A program made the position numbers and the translations under genes. From an uncultured Phascolarctobacterium sp. (GTDB lineage Bacteria; Bacillota; Negativicutes; Acidaminococcales; Acidaminococcaceae), in contig UQXH01000030.1 in NCBI GenBank assembly GCA_900545025.1, forward strand, positions 1 to 20,770: a DNA stretch of 20,770 nt, given 5' to 3'. This document shows positions 1 through 6,884 of this stretch, piece after piece (within the stretch, counting starts at the first letter, position 1; the number at the start of each line of letters is the position of its first letter). A model generated the notes under the pieces. It did no database searches. It was not told the origin of the DNA and saw nothing but the letters and a program-made list of their open reading frames with translations.

Positions 1-1
1 G

Positions 2-1165
2 ATACTCCCCTATAAAAATGGCTATTTATCAACTGTTTGTTGTGACATAGCCTTAAATTATAAAGGGGCTATGGTAACTACTAAAAGTGAATCATCTGAA
101 ATTCCAGATGATAAAGTTTTGCCATCAGATACTTGGTATATAGCTACAATTAACGCTATGGCTAAAGAAAAATTAGAATATGCAACACAGAAGCCAGAAG
201 CATTACTGGAACGCATTATTAAGGCTTCTTCAAATGAAAATATGCTTGTTGCTGACTTTTTTGGCGGCAGTGGTGTTACTGCTGCTGTAGCCAATAAGCT
301 TGGCCGTAAATTTATTCACTGTGATATTGGTCTTAATTCTATTCAGACTACCCGTGACCGTTTAAAAGCTGATGGCGCGGAATTTGATGTATTAGAAATT
401 AAAGACGGCGTGCAGCTGTATCGTAATCCTGTGCAAACAATGGATAAAATAAAATCGCTTATTCCCGGACTGAAAAATGAAGATTCTTTAGATTCTTTCT
501 GGGAAGGCGTTATTACAGACAGTAAGCTTGGGACTGTTCCAGTTTATGTTCCTAACCTGATGGACAGCAGTACTAAACTGCTTGATAAGGTACTAATGAA
601 CCGTATTATTCATCAGGCTATACCGGACTTGGACAGCGATATTAAAAAAGTTATCGTGTATTATATAGATATTACCAGTGAAGAGGAAATCAATAAATTT
701 ATTGCTGAAGATGACAGCACTACAGTTGAAATTGAGCTGCGTGATCTAAAAACAGTTCTTGATGATGTTGTGATAGAAGATTATGCAGAATTTCATGTAG
801 ATGAAGTACATGAAGATTTGTTTGGCGGTTATGCTGTAAGTATTGACAGCTTTGTAAGCGACCGTGTACAGGGTAAAATTGCCGAATTTAACGATAAAAA
901 TCGTCTGAATGCCAAGAAAGAATTTACTCCTATTACCATTAGTGAAGAGGGCTTGGAACTGATAGAATTTTTGCGCGTTGACTGCACAGTGCAAGATGGC
1001 GAATGGCATTCTGACAGTGAGATAAAAATTGATAAAAACGGTTATGTTATCGTTAATGGTGAGAAAACAAAAGATTTCTGGGATAGCAGAATCTTATGCA
1101 AAGAAAAACCCTTGCGCCTGAAAATCCGTAATATCTGCGGTGATGAAACTGTTTGGGATGTGTAG
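2..1165 (+). CDS. Site-specific DNA methyltransferase, beta-group (type III Mod-like), 5'-truncated by window edge
   Basis: The frame is open from base 2 with no stop before the first ATG at 71, so this is the 3' part (387 codons visible) of a longer gene and 71 is not its start. The visible part has QKPEALLERII followed by DFFGGSGVTAAVANKLGRKF, the SAM-binding motif I region. In beta-group N6-adenine/N4-cytosine methyltransferases this lies C-terminal to the catalytic DPPY motif, which must be upstream of the window. The following ~280 residues are acidic and carry no motif I recognise; a C-terminal target-recognition or subunit-contact region is plausible. I infer that it modifies host DNA as part of a restriction-modification or related defence system. 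No restriction subunit is visible downstream, so any partner must lie upstream. The assignment to a methyltransferase is firm; the system type is not. Confidence 0.85.
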   Translation: MLPYKNGYLSTVCCDIALNYKGAMVTTKSESSEIPDDKVLPSDTWYIATINAMAKEKLEYATQKPEALLERIIKASSNENMLVADFFGGSGVTAAVANKLGRKFIHCDIGLNSIQTTRDRLKADGAEFDVLEIKDGVQLYRNPVQTMDKIKSLIPGLKNEDSLDSFWEGVITDSKLGTVPVYVPNLMDSSTKLLDKVLMNRIIHQAIPDLDSDIKKVIVYYIDITSEEEINKFIAEDDSTTVEIELRDLKTVLDDVVIEDYAEFHVDEVHEDLFGGYAVSIDSFVSDRVQGKIAEFNDKNRLNAKKEFTPITISEEGLELIEFLRVDCTVQDGEWHSDSEIKIDKNGYVIVNGEKTKDFWDSRILCKEKPLRLKIRNICGDETVWDV

Positions 1166-1255
1166 AAGGGAAGATGGATAAGATGATGATTTTGCAAAAA
1201 ATGAATTGATATATTTTTAGGTTGGCAAATATATGAGTAAAATAGGAGCTTCATA

Positions 1256-1810
1256 GTGGAGGATATTATTAAAAACTTATTTGTAAAAATTTCTTCTTAT
1301 GACATTTTTAATAATTTGTTTCCAGGTATAATTTTTTGTAGTATTGTAGAGAAAACTACAAGAATTTCATTACAATCTGGAGAAATATGGGAAAAATTAT
1401 TTTTTTGTTATTTTATAGGAATGATTATAAGCCGTATTGGCTCAATTTTTATCGAAAAGTTTCTGAAGTCAATAAAGATAAAAAATAAAAATACAAAAGA
1501 AAAAGAAGCATTTCTTAAATTTGCTCCGTATAGTGATTATATAGAAGCTTCTGAAAATAATTCTTTTATCAAAATTTTAAATGAAACGAATAATACTTAT
1601 CGTACAATTATAGCAACACTAATTGCTGTAATAGGAGTAAAAGTATATGATTGGTTTCTGTATGACTGTATAAATAATTTTGGAGTTACAGGGAATAATA
1701 TAGTTTTTATTGTTATTTGTTTATTAATTATTATATTATTTGTAATTAGTTATAAAAAACAAACAGACTATATTAGAAAACGGGTAGAAAAGTATATTAA
1801 ATCAAAATAA
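1256..1810 (+). CDS. Small multi-spanning membrane protein, unknown function, paired with the MBL-fold gene
   Basis: This 184-residue product has a GTG start, preceded by AGGAG at 1244-1248 with 7-nt spacing. Hydrophobic segments lie at about residues 20-31 (weak), 48-68, 117-136 and 146-165, so there are three or four membrane helices. A charged, Lys/Glu-rich stretch at ~70-110 and a basic C-terminal tail probably lie in the cytosol. The N-terminal YDIFNNLFPG stretch resembles openings I have seen in membrane proteins of defence islands, but I cannot name a family. It is strongly AT-rich, unlike the core genes further right, which suggests horizontal acquisition. The next gene, for an MBL-fold protein, starts 28 nt after its stop on the same strand, so the two are probably cotranscribed. 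The function is unknown; a membrane anchor or effector for the hydrolase is a guess. Confidence 0.7.
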   Translation: MEDIIKNLFVKISSYDIFNNLFPGIIFCSIVEKTTRISLQSGEIWEKLFFCYFIGMIISRIGSIFIEKFLKSIKIKNKNTKEKEAFLKFAPYSDYIEASENNSFIKILNETNNTYRTIIATLIAVIGVKVYDWFLYDCINNFGVTGNNIVFIVICLLIIILFVISYKKQTDYIRKRVEKYIKSK

Positions 1811-1838
1811 ACTATAGAATAAATAAGAGGTGATATAA

Positions 1839-2732
1839 ATGAGTATTATTAAATCTATATCTGTCGGAAATGGAGATATGTTCTATATAAAACATGGAAG
1901 CAGTAATTTTACAATTATTGATTGCAATATGGATGACACAAATAAAAAAGAAATCACAGATGAAATAATATCTGAATCAAGGTATAAGGATATCCATAGG
2001 TTTATATCTACACATCCTGATGAAGATCACATTCATGGCTTACAATATTTGGATGACAACATACAAATCTTAAATTTTTACTGTGTAGCTAACGAAGCTA
2101 CAAAAAGTGATGAAACAGAAGATTTTAAACGTTATTGTGAGCTTAGAGATTCGAAGAAAAAAGTTTTTCATATTTATCAAGGGTGTTCTCGTTGTTGGAT
2201 GAATAAAGATGATGATGAAAAAAAGTATGGGTCATCTGGAATTAATATTTTATGGCCAATAACGAGTAATGAAGATTACAAAGTAGAATTATCTAATGTT
2301 AAAGCTGGAAAAAGTCCTAATAATATATCTCCAATTATAAAGTATTCTTTGCATAATGGTGTTACAGCATTATGGTTTGGTGATTTAGAAAATATATTTA
2401 TGGAAAAAATTAAAAATGTAATTGAATTACCCAAAGCAGATATTATATTTGCGCCTCATCATGGCCGAAAAAGTGGTAAAATACCAAAAGAATGGATGGA
2501 AAAGATAAATCCTAAAATCGTGGTAATTGGAGAAGCACCATCAGAAAAAATAAATTATTTGTCTGGGTATAATACGATTACACAAAATACAGCAGGAAAT
2601 ATTATTTTTGATTGTAATAGTGGTATTGTGGATGTGTACGTTTCTAATGAAAATTATTCAGTATCGTTTCTTGAAGATAAAAAGAAACCAGATAGATATA
2701 ATAGTAAATATATTGGATCGTTATGTGTATAA
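1839..2732 (+). CDS. Metallo-beta-lactamase-fold hydrolase, ComEC/Rec2-like
   Basis: The 297-residue protein shows the MBL-fold signature: THPDEDHIHG at residues 58-67 gives the H59-x-D61-x-D63-H64 metal-binding set, WFGDLEN near residue 182 supplies a further acidic ligand region, and APHHG with H207-H208 closes the site. The spacing and the HHG element match the soluble domain of ComEC/Rec2 competence proteins, where the fold acts as a nuclease or phosphodiesterase-like enzyme. There is no signal peptide and no membrane helix here, so it is cytosolic or recruited by the membrane protein encoded just upstream. The ATG start follows AAGAGGTGA at ~1826-1834. It is AT-rich like its neighbour. 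The substrate is unknown; nucleic acid or a nucleotide messenger are family-based guesses. Placement between a DNA methyltransferase and a type III toxin-antitoxin locus favours a defence role. Confidence 0.8.
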   Translation: MSIIKSISVGNGDMFYIKHGSSNFTIIDCNMDDTNKKEITDEIISESRYKDIHRFISTHPDEDHIHGLQYLDDNIQILNFYCVANEATKSDETEDFKRYCELRDSKKKVFHIYQGCSRCWMNKDDDEKKYGSSGINILWPITSNEDYKVELSNVKAGKSPNNISPIIKYSLHNGVTALWFGDLENIFMEKIKNVIELPKADIIFAPHHGRKSGKIPKEWMEKINPKIVVIGEAPSEKINYLSGYNTITQNTAGNIIFDCNSGIVDVYVSNENYSVSFLEDKKKPDRYNSKYIGSLCV

Positions 2733-2795
2733 TACAAATATTTTATGTTGGCATATTTGATGATTAATACCAGGGAATGATAGAGATAGGCGATA

Positions 2796-2824
2796 TTGAC
2801 TTTTATTTTCGTACTTGTTAAAAT
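2796..2824 (+). promoter_or_regulatory. Sigma-A promoter of the type III antitoxin RNA
   Basis: TTGACT (2796-2801) and TAAAAT (2819-2824) are separated by exactly 17 bp, giving a near-consensus housekeeping promoter. Transcription would start at about 2831, a few bases before the first antitoxin repeat, which is the arrangement expected for ToxIN-type loci. Confidence 0.8.
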
Positions 2825-2835
2825 ATGTATGGAAA

Positions 2836-2934
2836 GAAAGTTTACCGCTGACCAATATGCGGTATATAAATGGTTGGGTTGAAAGTTTACCGCTGACCAA
2901 TATGCGGTATATAAATGGTTGGGTTGAAAGTTTA
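2836..2934 (+). ncRNA. cptI: Type III antitoxin RNA (CptI/ToxI-like): two exact 45-nt repeats plus partial third
   Basis: Two identical 45-bp units lie head to tail at 2836-2880 and 2881-2925, and a third begins at 2926 (GAAAGTTTA) before running into a terminator. Within each unit TACCGC (2843-2848) pairs with GCGGTA (2859-2864). The loop bases ACCAA (2851-2855) can pair with TGGT or TTGG at 2871-2877, so each repeat can fold as an H-type pseudoknot, the fold known for type III antitoxins. In this class the toxin, an endoribonuclease, cuts the repeat transcript into units that then bind and inhibit it. The order promoter, repeats, terminator, toxin gene is diagnostic of the class. The symbol follows the CptIN family and is my best assignment; ToxI is the alternative. 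Confidence 0.85.
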
Positions 2935-2963
2935 ATCCTCCGCTGTAAAGCGGGGGATTTTTC
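2934..2963 (+). terminator. Attenuating terminator between antitoxin repeats and toxin gene
   Basis: An 11-bp stem (AATCCTCCGCT at 2934-2944 with AGCGGGGGATT at 2949-2959, one G-T pair) and a GTAA loop are followed by a T-rich run. In type III loci such a leaky terminator sets the excess of antitoxin RNA over toxin mRNA. Confidence 0.85.
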
Positions 2964-2991
2964 TATGTAAACTATGATAGGGATATAAGCA

Positions 2992-3465
2992 ATGAAGAAA
3001 ACAGGATTCTACATTATAAAAGACCAATTTTTTATAGATATGGCTGATCCGTATCTTAAAGGAAATAAAGATGGAAATAGACCACATTATTATTGTTTAA
3101 AGGATTCTGCAATGGAAATATTTTGGATGATACCGTTATCAAGCAGGGTAGATAAATATAAAAAAATTATTGAAAGTAAAGAAAAGGTAGGTAAACCTTG
3201 TGATATTATACATATTGTAAAATTGGACGATAGTAGAGAAAGTGCGTTTCTTATACAAGATATGTTTCCTATTACAGAAAAATATATAGAACGAGAATAT
3301 ACTATTGCAGGAAATCATTTAATGGTAACAAGTGAACATGTAGTTAGAACAATTGAGCGGAAAGCTAATAAGGTTTTGCGACTGTTAAAGAAGGGAATAA
3401 AGTTTACTCCAACTCAGCCAGATATAATTGCTATCTTAGAAAAATTAAAAACAAATGATAAATAA
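2992..3465 (+). CDS. cptN: Type III toxin-antitoxin toxin, CptN/ToxN-family endoribonuclease
   Basis: This 157-residue protein has no signal peptide or membrane segment. Its sequence (GFYIIKDQFF near the start, NRPHYYCLKD at ~29-38, WMIPLSSRVDKY, HIVKLDD, FLIQDMFPI, then TIAGNHLM) matches my recollection of the CptIN-family toxins, which are about this length and share the ToxN/AbiQ fold. Such toxins are sequence-specific endoribonucleases that stop growth, and some abort phage infection; the antitoxin repeats lie directly upstream. AGGGA at 2979-2983 is a modest ribosome-binding site 8 nt before the ATG. It has no promoter of its own, so expression depends on read-through of the terminator at 2934-2963. 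The gene is intact and AT-rich. Type III toxin is near certain given the context; CptN rather than ToxN or TenpN is probable. Confidence 0.88.
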   Translation: MKKTGFYIIKDQFFIDMADPYLKGNKDGNRPHYYCLKDSAMEIFWMIPLSSRVDKYKKIIESKEKVGKPCDIIHIVKLDDSRESAFLIQDMFPITEKYIEREYTIAGNHLMVTSEHVVRTIERKANKVLRLLKKGIKFTPTQPDIIAILEKLKTNDK

Positions 3466-3655
3466 TATAAAATTTAAGCTTGTATTGCCGATATATTACT
3501 TGAAATACAAGTATATTTTGATTGTTTTTTGTTGTTGTTTAGTAAAGATTTAAAAAATCTAATTTGCTAAATAAAAATTAATAAGTATATTCTTTGTTAT
3601 CAAATTTATTTTATAGTAATTCCATGAAATAAATATTTTAAGGGAGTAAAAACAA
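3466..3655. other. AT-rich spacer between accessory and core regions
   Basis: There is no gene here. An inverted repeat CTTGTATT / AATACAAG (3479-3486 / 3504-3511) followed by T-rich DNA may be a weak terminator for the toxin gene. AGGGAG at 3641-3646 is the ribosome-binding site of the next gene. I see no convincing promoter. The base composition shifts from AT-rich to core-like at the end of this spacer. Confidence 0.5.
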
Positions 3656-4111
3656 ATGCCAAAAATCATGTTCGTGTGCCACGGCAATATCTGCCGTTCG
3701 CCGATGGCAGAGTTTTTAATGAAAGATATGGTGCAGAAATTAGGCAAAGCTGATGAATTTTATATCCAGTCCAGCGCTACCAGCAGAGAAGAAATCGGCA
3801 ATCCTGTACATAGAGGTACTAAAAATAAGCTGGCGCAGTATGGTATCAGCGTTGCTGGGAAATATGCACGTCAGCTGACAGTGAAGGATTATGAAGAATT
3901 TGATTACATCATTGCTATGGACAGTAATAATCTGCGCAATATTGACAGGATTATAGGCAGTGACAGGCTGGGAAAGGTAAGTCTGCTGCTTGATTATGCG
4001 GGGCGCAAAGGGCAAAGCATTGCTGACCCCTGGTATACAGGTGATTTTGACATTACCTATGATGATATTATGGCTGGACTTAAAGGTTTATTGAAGCATT
4101 TAGGTTATTAA
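3656..4111 (+). CDS. Low-molecular-weight protein-tyrosine phosphatase
   Basis: At 151 residues it has the family's usual size (~150). The P-loop CHGNICRS (C8 nucleophile, R14) is the CX5R signature, and ADPW near the C-terminus supplies the general acid D124. It dephosphorylates phosphotyrosine, or in some bacteria phosphoarginine, on cytosolic proteins such as kinases of capsule synthesis or heat-shock regulators. No tyrosine kinase or polysaccharide genes are nearby, so the substrate cannot be read from context. It stands alone: a good AGGGAG site 9 nt before the ATG, and a strong bidirectional terminator directly after it facing pdxT. It is the first gene with core-like codon use after the AT-rich block. 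Confidence 0.93.
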   Translation: MPKIMFVCHGNICRSPMAEFLMKDMVQKLGKADEFYIQSSATSREEIGNPVHRGTKNKLAQYGISVAGKYARQLTVKDYEEFDYIIAMDSNNLRNIDRIIGSDRLGKVSLLLDYAGRKGQSIADPWYTGDFDITYDDIMAGLKGLLKHLGY

Positions 4112-4133
4112 AAATTAATATATTAATATATAG

Positions 4134-4170
4134 AAAAAAGCTGCCGAGCTTTGTGCTGCGGCAGCTTTTT
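4134..4170. terminator. Bidirectional terminator between the phosphatase gene and pdxT
   Basis: A-run plus GCTGCCG (4134-4146) pairs with CGGCAGC plus T-run (4159-4170) around a 12-nt loop. The A and T tracts flank both arms, so it can end transcripts from both convergent genes. Confidence 0.9.
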
Positions 4171-4172
4171 GT

Positions 4173-4757
4173 TTATGCATGTTTATTTTGCAGATGTTCC
4201 TGCACTATATTGAGAAAATATTTATGGACAGCTGTTTCCATGTCGATTTCTGGATGAAAAGCTGTTACCAGCTGATTTTGCTGGCGGGCAGCGACAATCT
4301 TACCATCTACTGTAGCTAAAATTTCTACATTTTTTCCTGCCTGTTCAATATAGGGGGCACGGATAAAGGTCATGGGCAATTTACCAAGACCATGAAAATT
4401 TTCGGCAGCAGTAAAGCTGCCGGATTGGCGGCCATAGGCGTTTCTTTGTACAGTGATGTCCATTGTTGCCAGGCAAGGCGTGCCGTTATGTACTTCTTTA
4501 GCCAGCAGTATCATGCCGGCACAGGTACCGAAAACCGGCAGACCATTCATGATTGCTGTTTGTATTGGCGCAAATAATCCGAGTGTATGCAGCAGTTTAT
4601 TCATTACGGTACTTTCACCGCCGGGAATAATCAGACCGTCGCAAGGCTGCTGCCAGTCCTGATATTTACGGATTTCAAAAGTGTCTGTATTTAGTTTGTG
4701 CAGTACAGCTTCATGCTCTGCAAAAGCGCCTTGCAGAGCTAAAATTCCTATTCGCAT
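4173..4757 (-). CDS. pdxT: Pyridoxal 5'-phosphate synthase glutaminase subunit PdxT
   Basis: This class I glutaminase subunit hydrolyses glutamine and channels ammonia to PdxS for PLP formation. Its 194 residues match the family length. Visible motifs are LALQGAFAEHE at the N-terminus, PGGEST at 45-50, the nucleophile C79 in GTCAG, and the partner pair H168/E170 in FHPE, so the catalytic triad is complete. It lies one base after the pdxS stop codon, with its ribosome-binding site (GAGG) inside the pdxS end, so the pair is translationally linked and made in step, as expected for a PdxS12:PdxT12 complex in the cytosol. Confidence 0.97.
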   Translation of the reverse strand: MRIGILALQGAFAEHEAVLHKLNTDTFEIRKYQDWQQPCDGLIIPGGESTVMNKLLHTLGLFAPIQTAIMNGLPVFGTCAGMILLAKEVHNGTPCLATMDITVQRNAYGRQSGSFTAAENFHGLGKLPMTFIRAPYIEQAGKNVEILATVDGKIVAARQQNQLVTAFHPEIDMETAVHKYFLNIVQEHLQNKHA

Positions 4758-4758
4758 T

Positions 4759-5634
4759 TTATTTACCTCGTTCAGCCATGAGCAGTTGGATTTCCTGTTC
4801 GTTGATGCCTACCATGGCTTCGCCCAGATTTTCGGAAAGTTTTGCCAGCATATCAGCGTCATTATAATTGGTAACAGCCTGAACGATTGCTGCTGCTCTT
4901 TGTGCCGGATTACCGGATTTGAAGATACCGGAGCCTACGAATACGCCTTCTGCGCCTAACTGCATCATGAGGGCAGCGTCAGCAGGAGTTGCCACACCGC
5001 CGGCAGCAAAGTTTACTACGGGCAGTTTTTGCTGTTGATGTACATAGACTGCCAGTTCATACGGTACCTGCAGCTGTTTTGCTGCTTCAAAAAGTTCGTC
5101 TTCTGCCATGCTGTGCAGACGGCGGATTTCTGACTGCATTATGCGCATGTGTCTTACGGCCTGGACGATATCGCCTGTACCCGGTTCACCTTTAGTACGA
5201 GTCATAGCCGCGCCTTCGCTGATACGTCTTAGGGCTTCGCCCAGGTCACGGGCGCCGCAGACGAAAGGAACGGAGAATTTTGTTTTGTCAATGTGGTATT
5301 TGTCATCGGCTGGAGAGAGAACTTCGCTTTCGTCGATGTAGTCAATATCAAGTGCCTGCAGAATTTGTGCTTCGGCAAAATGGCCTATTCTGCATTTTGC
5401 CATAACAGGGATGGAAACAGCGTTTTGAATTTCTTTAATCAGCTTGGGGTCGCTCATACGGGCTACGCCGCCTGCAGCTCTGATATCGGCAGGAATTTTT
5501 TCCAGTGCCATAACTGCGCAGGCTCCGGCTGCTTCGGCAATACGCGCCTGTTCTGCATTGGTAACATCCATGATAACGCCGCCTTTGAGCATTTGTGCAA
5601 GTCCTTTATTAAGTTCATAACGAGATTGTTCCAT
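4759..5634 (-). CDS. pdxS: Pyridoxal 5'-phosphate synthase lyase subunit PdxS
   Basis: PdxS condenses ribose 5-phosphate, glyceraldehyde 3-phosphate and ammonia to PLP. The 291-residue protein starts MEQSRYELNKGLAQML, the normal family N-terminus. K80 in VMAKCRIGH is the ribose-phosphate Schiff-base lysine, and K148 in TKGEPGTG is the second catalytic lysine. The (beta/alpha)8 phosphate-binding loops GGVATPADA and GVFVGSGIFKS are present. I place the start at 5634 because AAAGGAGT (5642-5649) sits just ahead; the reading frame stays open to 5820 but that part overlaps the divergent promoter region and the regulator gene and is not protein-like. Its divergent neighbour is a MocR-type gene, the usual kind of pdxST regulator. 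Confidence 0.97.
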   Translation of the reverse strand: MEQSRYELNKGLAQMLKGGVIMDVTNAEQARIAEAAGACAVMALEKIPADIRAAGGVARMSDPKLIKEIQNAVSIPVMAKCRIGHFAEAQILQALDIDYIDESEVLSPADDKYHIDKTKFSVPFVCGARDLGEALRRISEGAAMTRTKGEPGTGDIVQAVRHMRIMQSEIRRLHSMAEDELFEAAKQLQVPYELAVYVHQQQKLPVVNFAAGGVATPADAALMMQLGAEGVFVGSGIFKSGNPAQRAAAIVQAVTNYNDADMLAKLSENLGEAMVGINEQEIQLLMAERGK

Positions 5635-5726
5635 GATGATTACTCCTTTACAAATAATATGGCAATAGCATATACTGATTCTGATAATTAAAAAATAACC
5701 AGAACAGGAGTAATACATATAATCAG
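5635..5726. promoter_or_regulatory. Divergent pdxS / MocR-type regulator intergenic region with candidate operator
   Basis: These 92 bp must carry promoters for both directions and probably the regulator's operator. Tandem CTGATT-CTGATA (5675-5686) recurs as an inverted AATCAG at 5721-5726, a candidate direct-repeat operator of the kind MocR proteins use. No promoter with both good -35 and -10 boxes stands out. TATAAT at 5718-5723 is too close to the regulator's ATG to serve it normally. Confidence 0.35.
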
Positions 5727-6827
5727 ATGAAATACAATGTAAGTAAAAATGAGGGAAAGCAGCTTTATCTGCAATTATATGAACAGTTAAAACAAGATAT
5801 TGTAGCAGGGTCATATCCATATGGCAGAAAAATGCCGTCTAAACGTATCCTGGCAGAAGAATTGGGAATCAGTGTGATTCCTATAGAACATGCTTATGAG
5901 CTGCTTTGTGATGAGGGGTATGTGGAAGCGCGTGAGCGCAGCGGATATTTTGTTATTTATCGTCAGGATAATTTTCTTATCACGTCAGGTACACCTACCA
6001 TGCCTCTGATTACGGAACGCAAATATCTTCAGCACAGCAGCAGGGGAGTGTTTCCCTATACGGTGCTGGCAAAGCTTATGCGCCGGGTGCTTTTAGATTA
6101 CGGTGAGAATATCTTAGTAAAATCGGATAACTGCGGTTGTCTTGAGCTGCGTACGGCAATAGCCGCTTATCTGGCACGCAGCAGTGATATTGCTGCTCGA
6201 CCGGAACAGATTGTGATTGGCTCCGGCGCCGAATATTTGTATGGTTTATTGGCGCAGCTGTTAGGCAGGCAGAATGTTTTTGCTTTGGAAGATCCGTCCT
6301 ATGAACAGATAGGCAAGGTTTATCGTGCCAATGGACTGCAATGTGAAATGCTTAAACTGCATGAGGATGGTATTGATTCGCAGCAGCTTTTTGCCAGTCA
6401 GGCTAAGGTACTGCATGTAACTCCTTTTAACAGCTTTCCCAGCGGCATCAGTGTCAGTGCTTCTAAAAAGTATGAATATTTAAACTGGGCAGCAAAGTGT
6501 CATGGCTGTATTATTGAGGATAATTATGATTCGGAGTTTACCGTATCAAGAAAAAATGAAGAAACACTTTTTGCCATGGCGCAGGCTAAAAATGTACCGG
6601 TTATTTATCTTAATACTTTTTCTCATACCATTGCGCCGTCTTTCCGTGCCGGGTATATGATTCTGTCTTTACAGATGGTAGAGGAGTTTAAGCGGAAGAT
6701 TGGTTTTTATTCCTGTACGGTACCTGTTTTTGAGCAGTATGTTTTGACGGAGCTGCTTGAAAGCGGGGAATTTGAGCGTCATATTAACAGGCTGCGCCGA
6801 CAAAGGCGCAAGCAGTTGAATACGTAA
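5727..6827 (+). CDS. MocR/PdxR-like GntR-family regulator, C-terminally short and lacking the PLP lysine
   Basis: The N-terminal GntR winged helix (residues ~8-80, with MPSKRILAEELGIS and GYVEARERSGYFV) is followed by a class I aminotransferase-like domain: IVIGSGAEYLYGLLAQLL, LEDPSYEQ, TPFNSFPSG, EDNYDSEF. In MocR proteins the segment after VIYL reads FSKxLAPSxR, and that lysine binds PLP. Here it is FSHTIAPSFR, with H300 (codon 6624-6626). The protein is 366 residues against ~460-500 for the family. It stops after HINRLRRQRRKQLNT, before the C-terminal small domain, and a terminator follows at once. It is divergent from pdxS, so control of PLP synthesis is likely by context. The ATG has only a distant AGGAG (5706-5710, 16 nt away). 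It may be a decaying gene or a regulator that no longer forms an aldimine with PLP. Confidence 0.85.
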   Translation: MKYNVSKNEGKQLYLQLYEQLKQDIVAGSYPYGRKMPSKRILAEELGISVIPIEHAYELLCDEGYVEARERSGYFVIYRQDNFLITSGTPTMPLITERKYLQHSSRGVFPYTVLAKLMRRVLLDYGENILVKSDNCGCLELRTAIAAYLARSSDIAARPEQIVIGSGAEYLYGLLAQLLGRQNVFALEDPSYEQIGKVYRANGLQCEMLKLHEDGIDSQQLFASQAKVLHVTPFNSFPSGISVSASKKYEYLNWAAKCHGCIIEDNYDSEFTVSRKNEETLFAMAQAKNVPVIYLNTFSHTIAPSFRAGYMILSLQMVEEFKRKIGFYSCTVPVFEQYVLTELLESGEFERHINRLRRQRRKQLNT

Positions 6828-6828
6828 A

Positions 6829-6860
6829 AAAACAGCAGGCACATAAGTACCTGCTGTTTT
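6829..6860. terminator. Bidirectional terminator after the MocR-type gene
   Basis: AAAACAGCAGG (6829-6839) and CCTGCTGTTTT (6850-6860) form an 11-bp perfect stem with a 10-nt loop, directly behind the stop codon and facing the convergent gamma-carbonic-anhydrase-like gene. Confidence 0.9.
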
Positions 6861-6884
6861 ACTTATGAGATTGCCAATATTATT

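Noticed and set aside
71..1165. Methyltransferase gene starting at ATG 71
   Set aside because: The frame is open to base 2 and the catalytic DPPY motif would be missing; the real start is left of the window.
1233..1256. Seven-codon leader (MSKIGAS) whose TAG overlaps the GTG of the membrane protein
   Set aside because: It is too short to separate from chance and has no clear ribosome-binding site of its own.
2836..2934. The 45-bp direct repeats as a CRISPR array
   Set aside because: The units are contiguous with no unique spacers, and the layout with promoter, terminator and toxin gene fits a type III antitoxin instead.
5635..5820. N-terminal extension of PdxS (62 residues)
   Set aside because: The family starts at MEQSRYELNKG with a strong ribosome-binding site right before 5634; the extension overlaps the divergent gene and is not protein-like.
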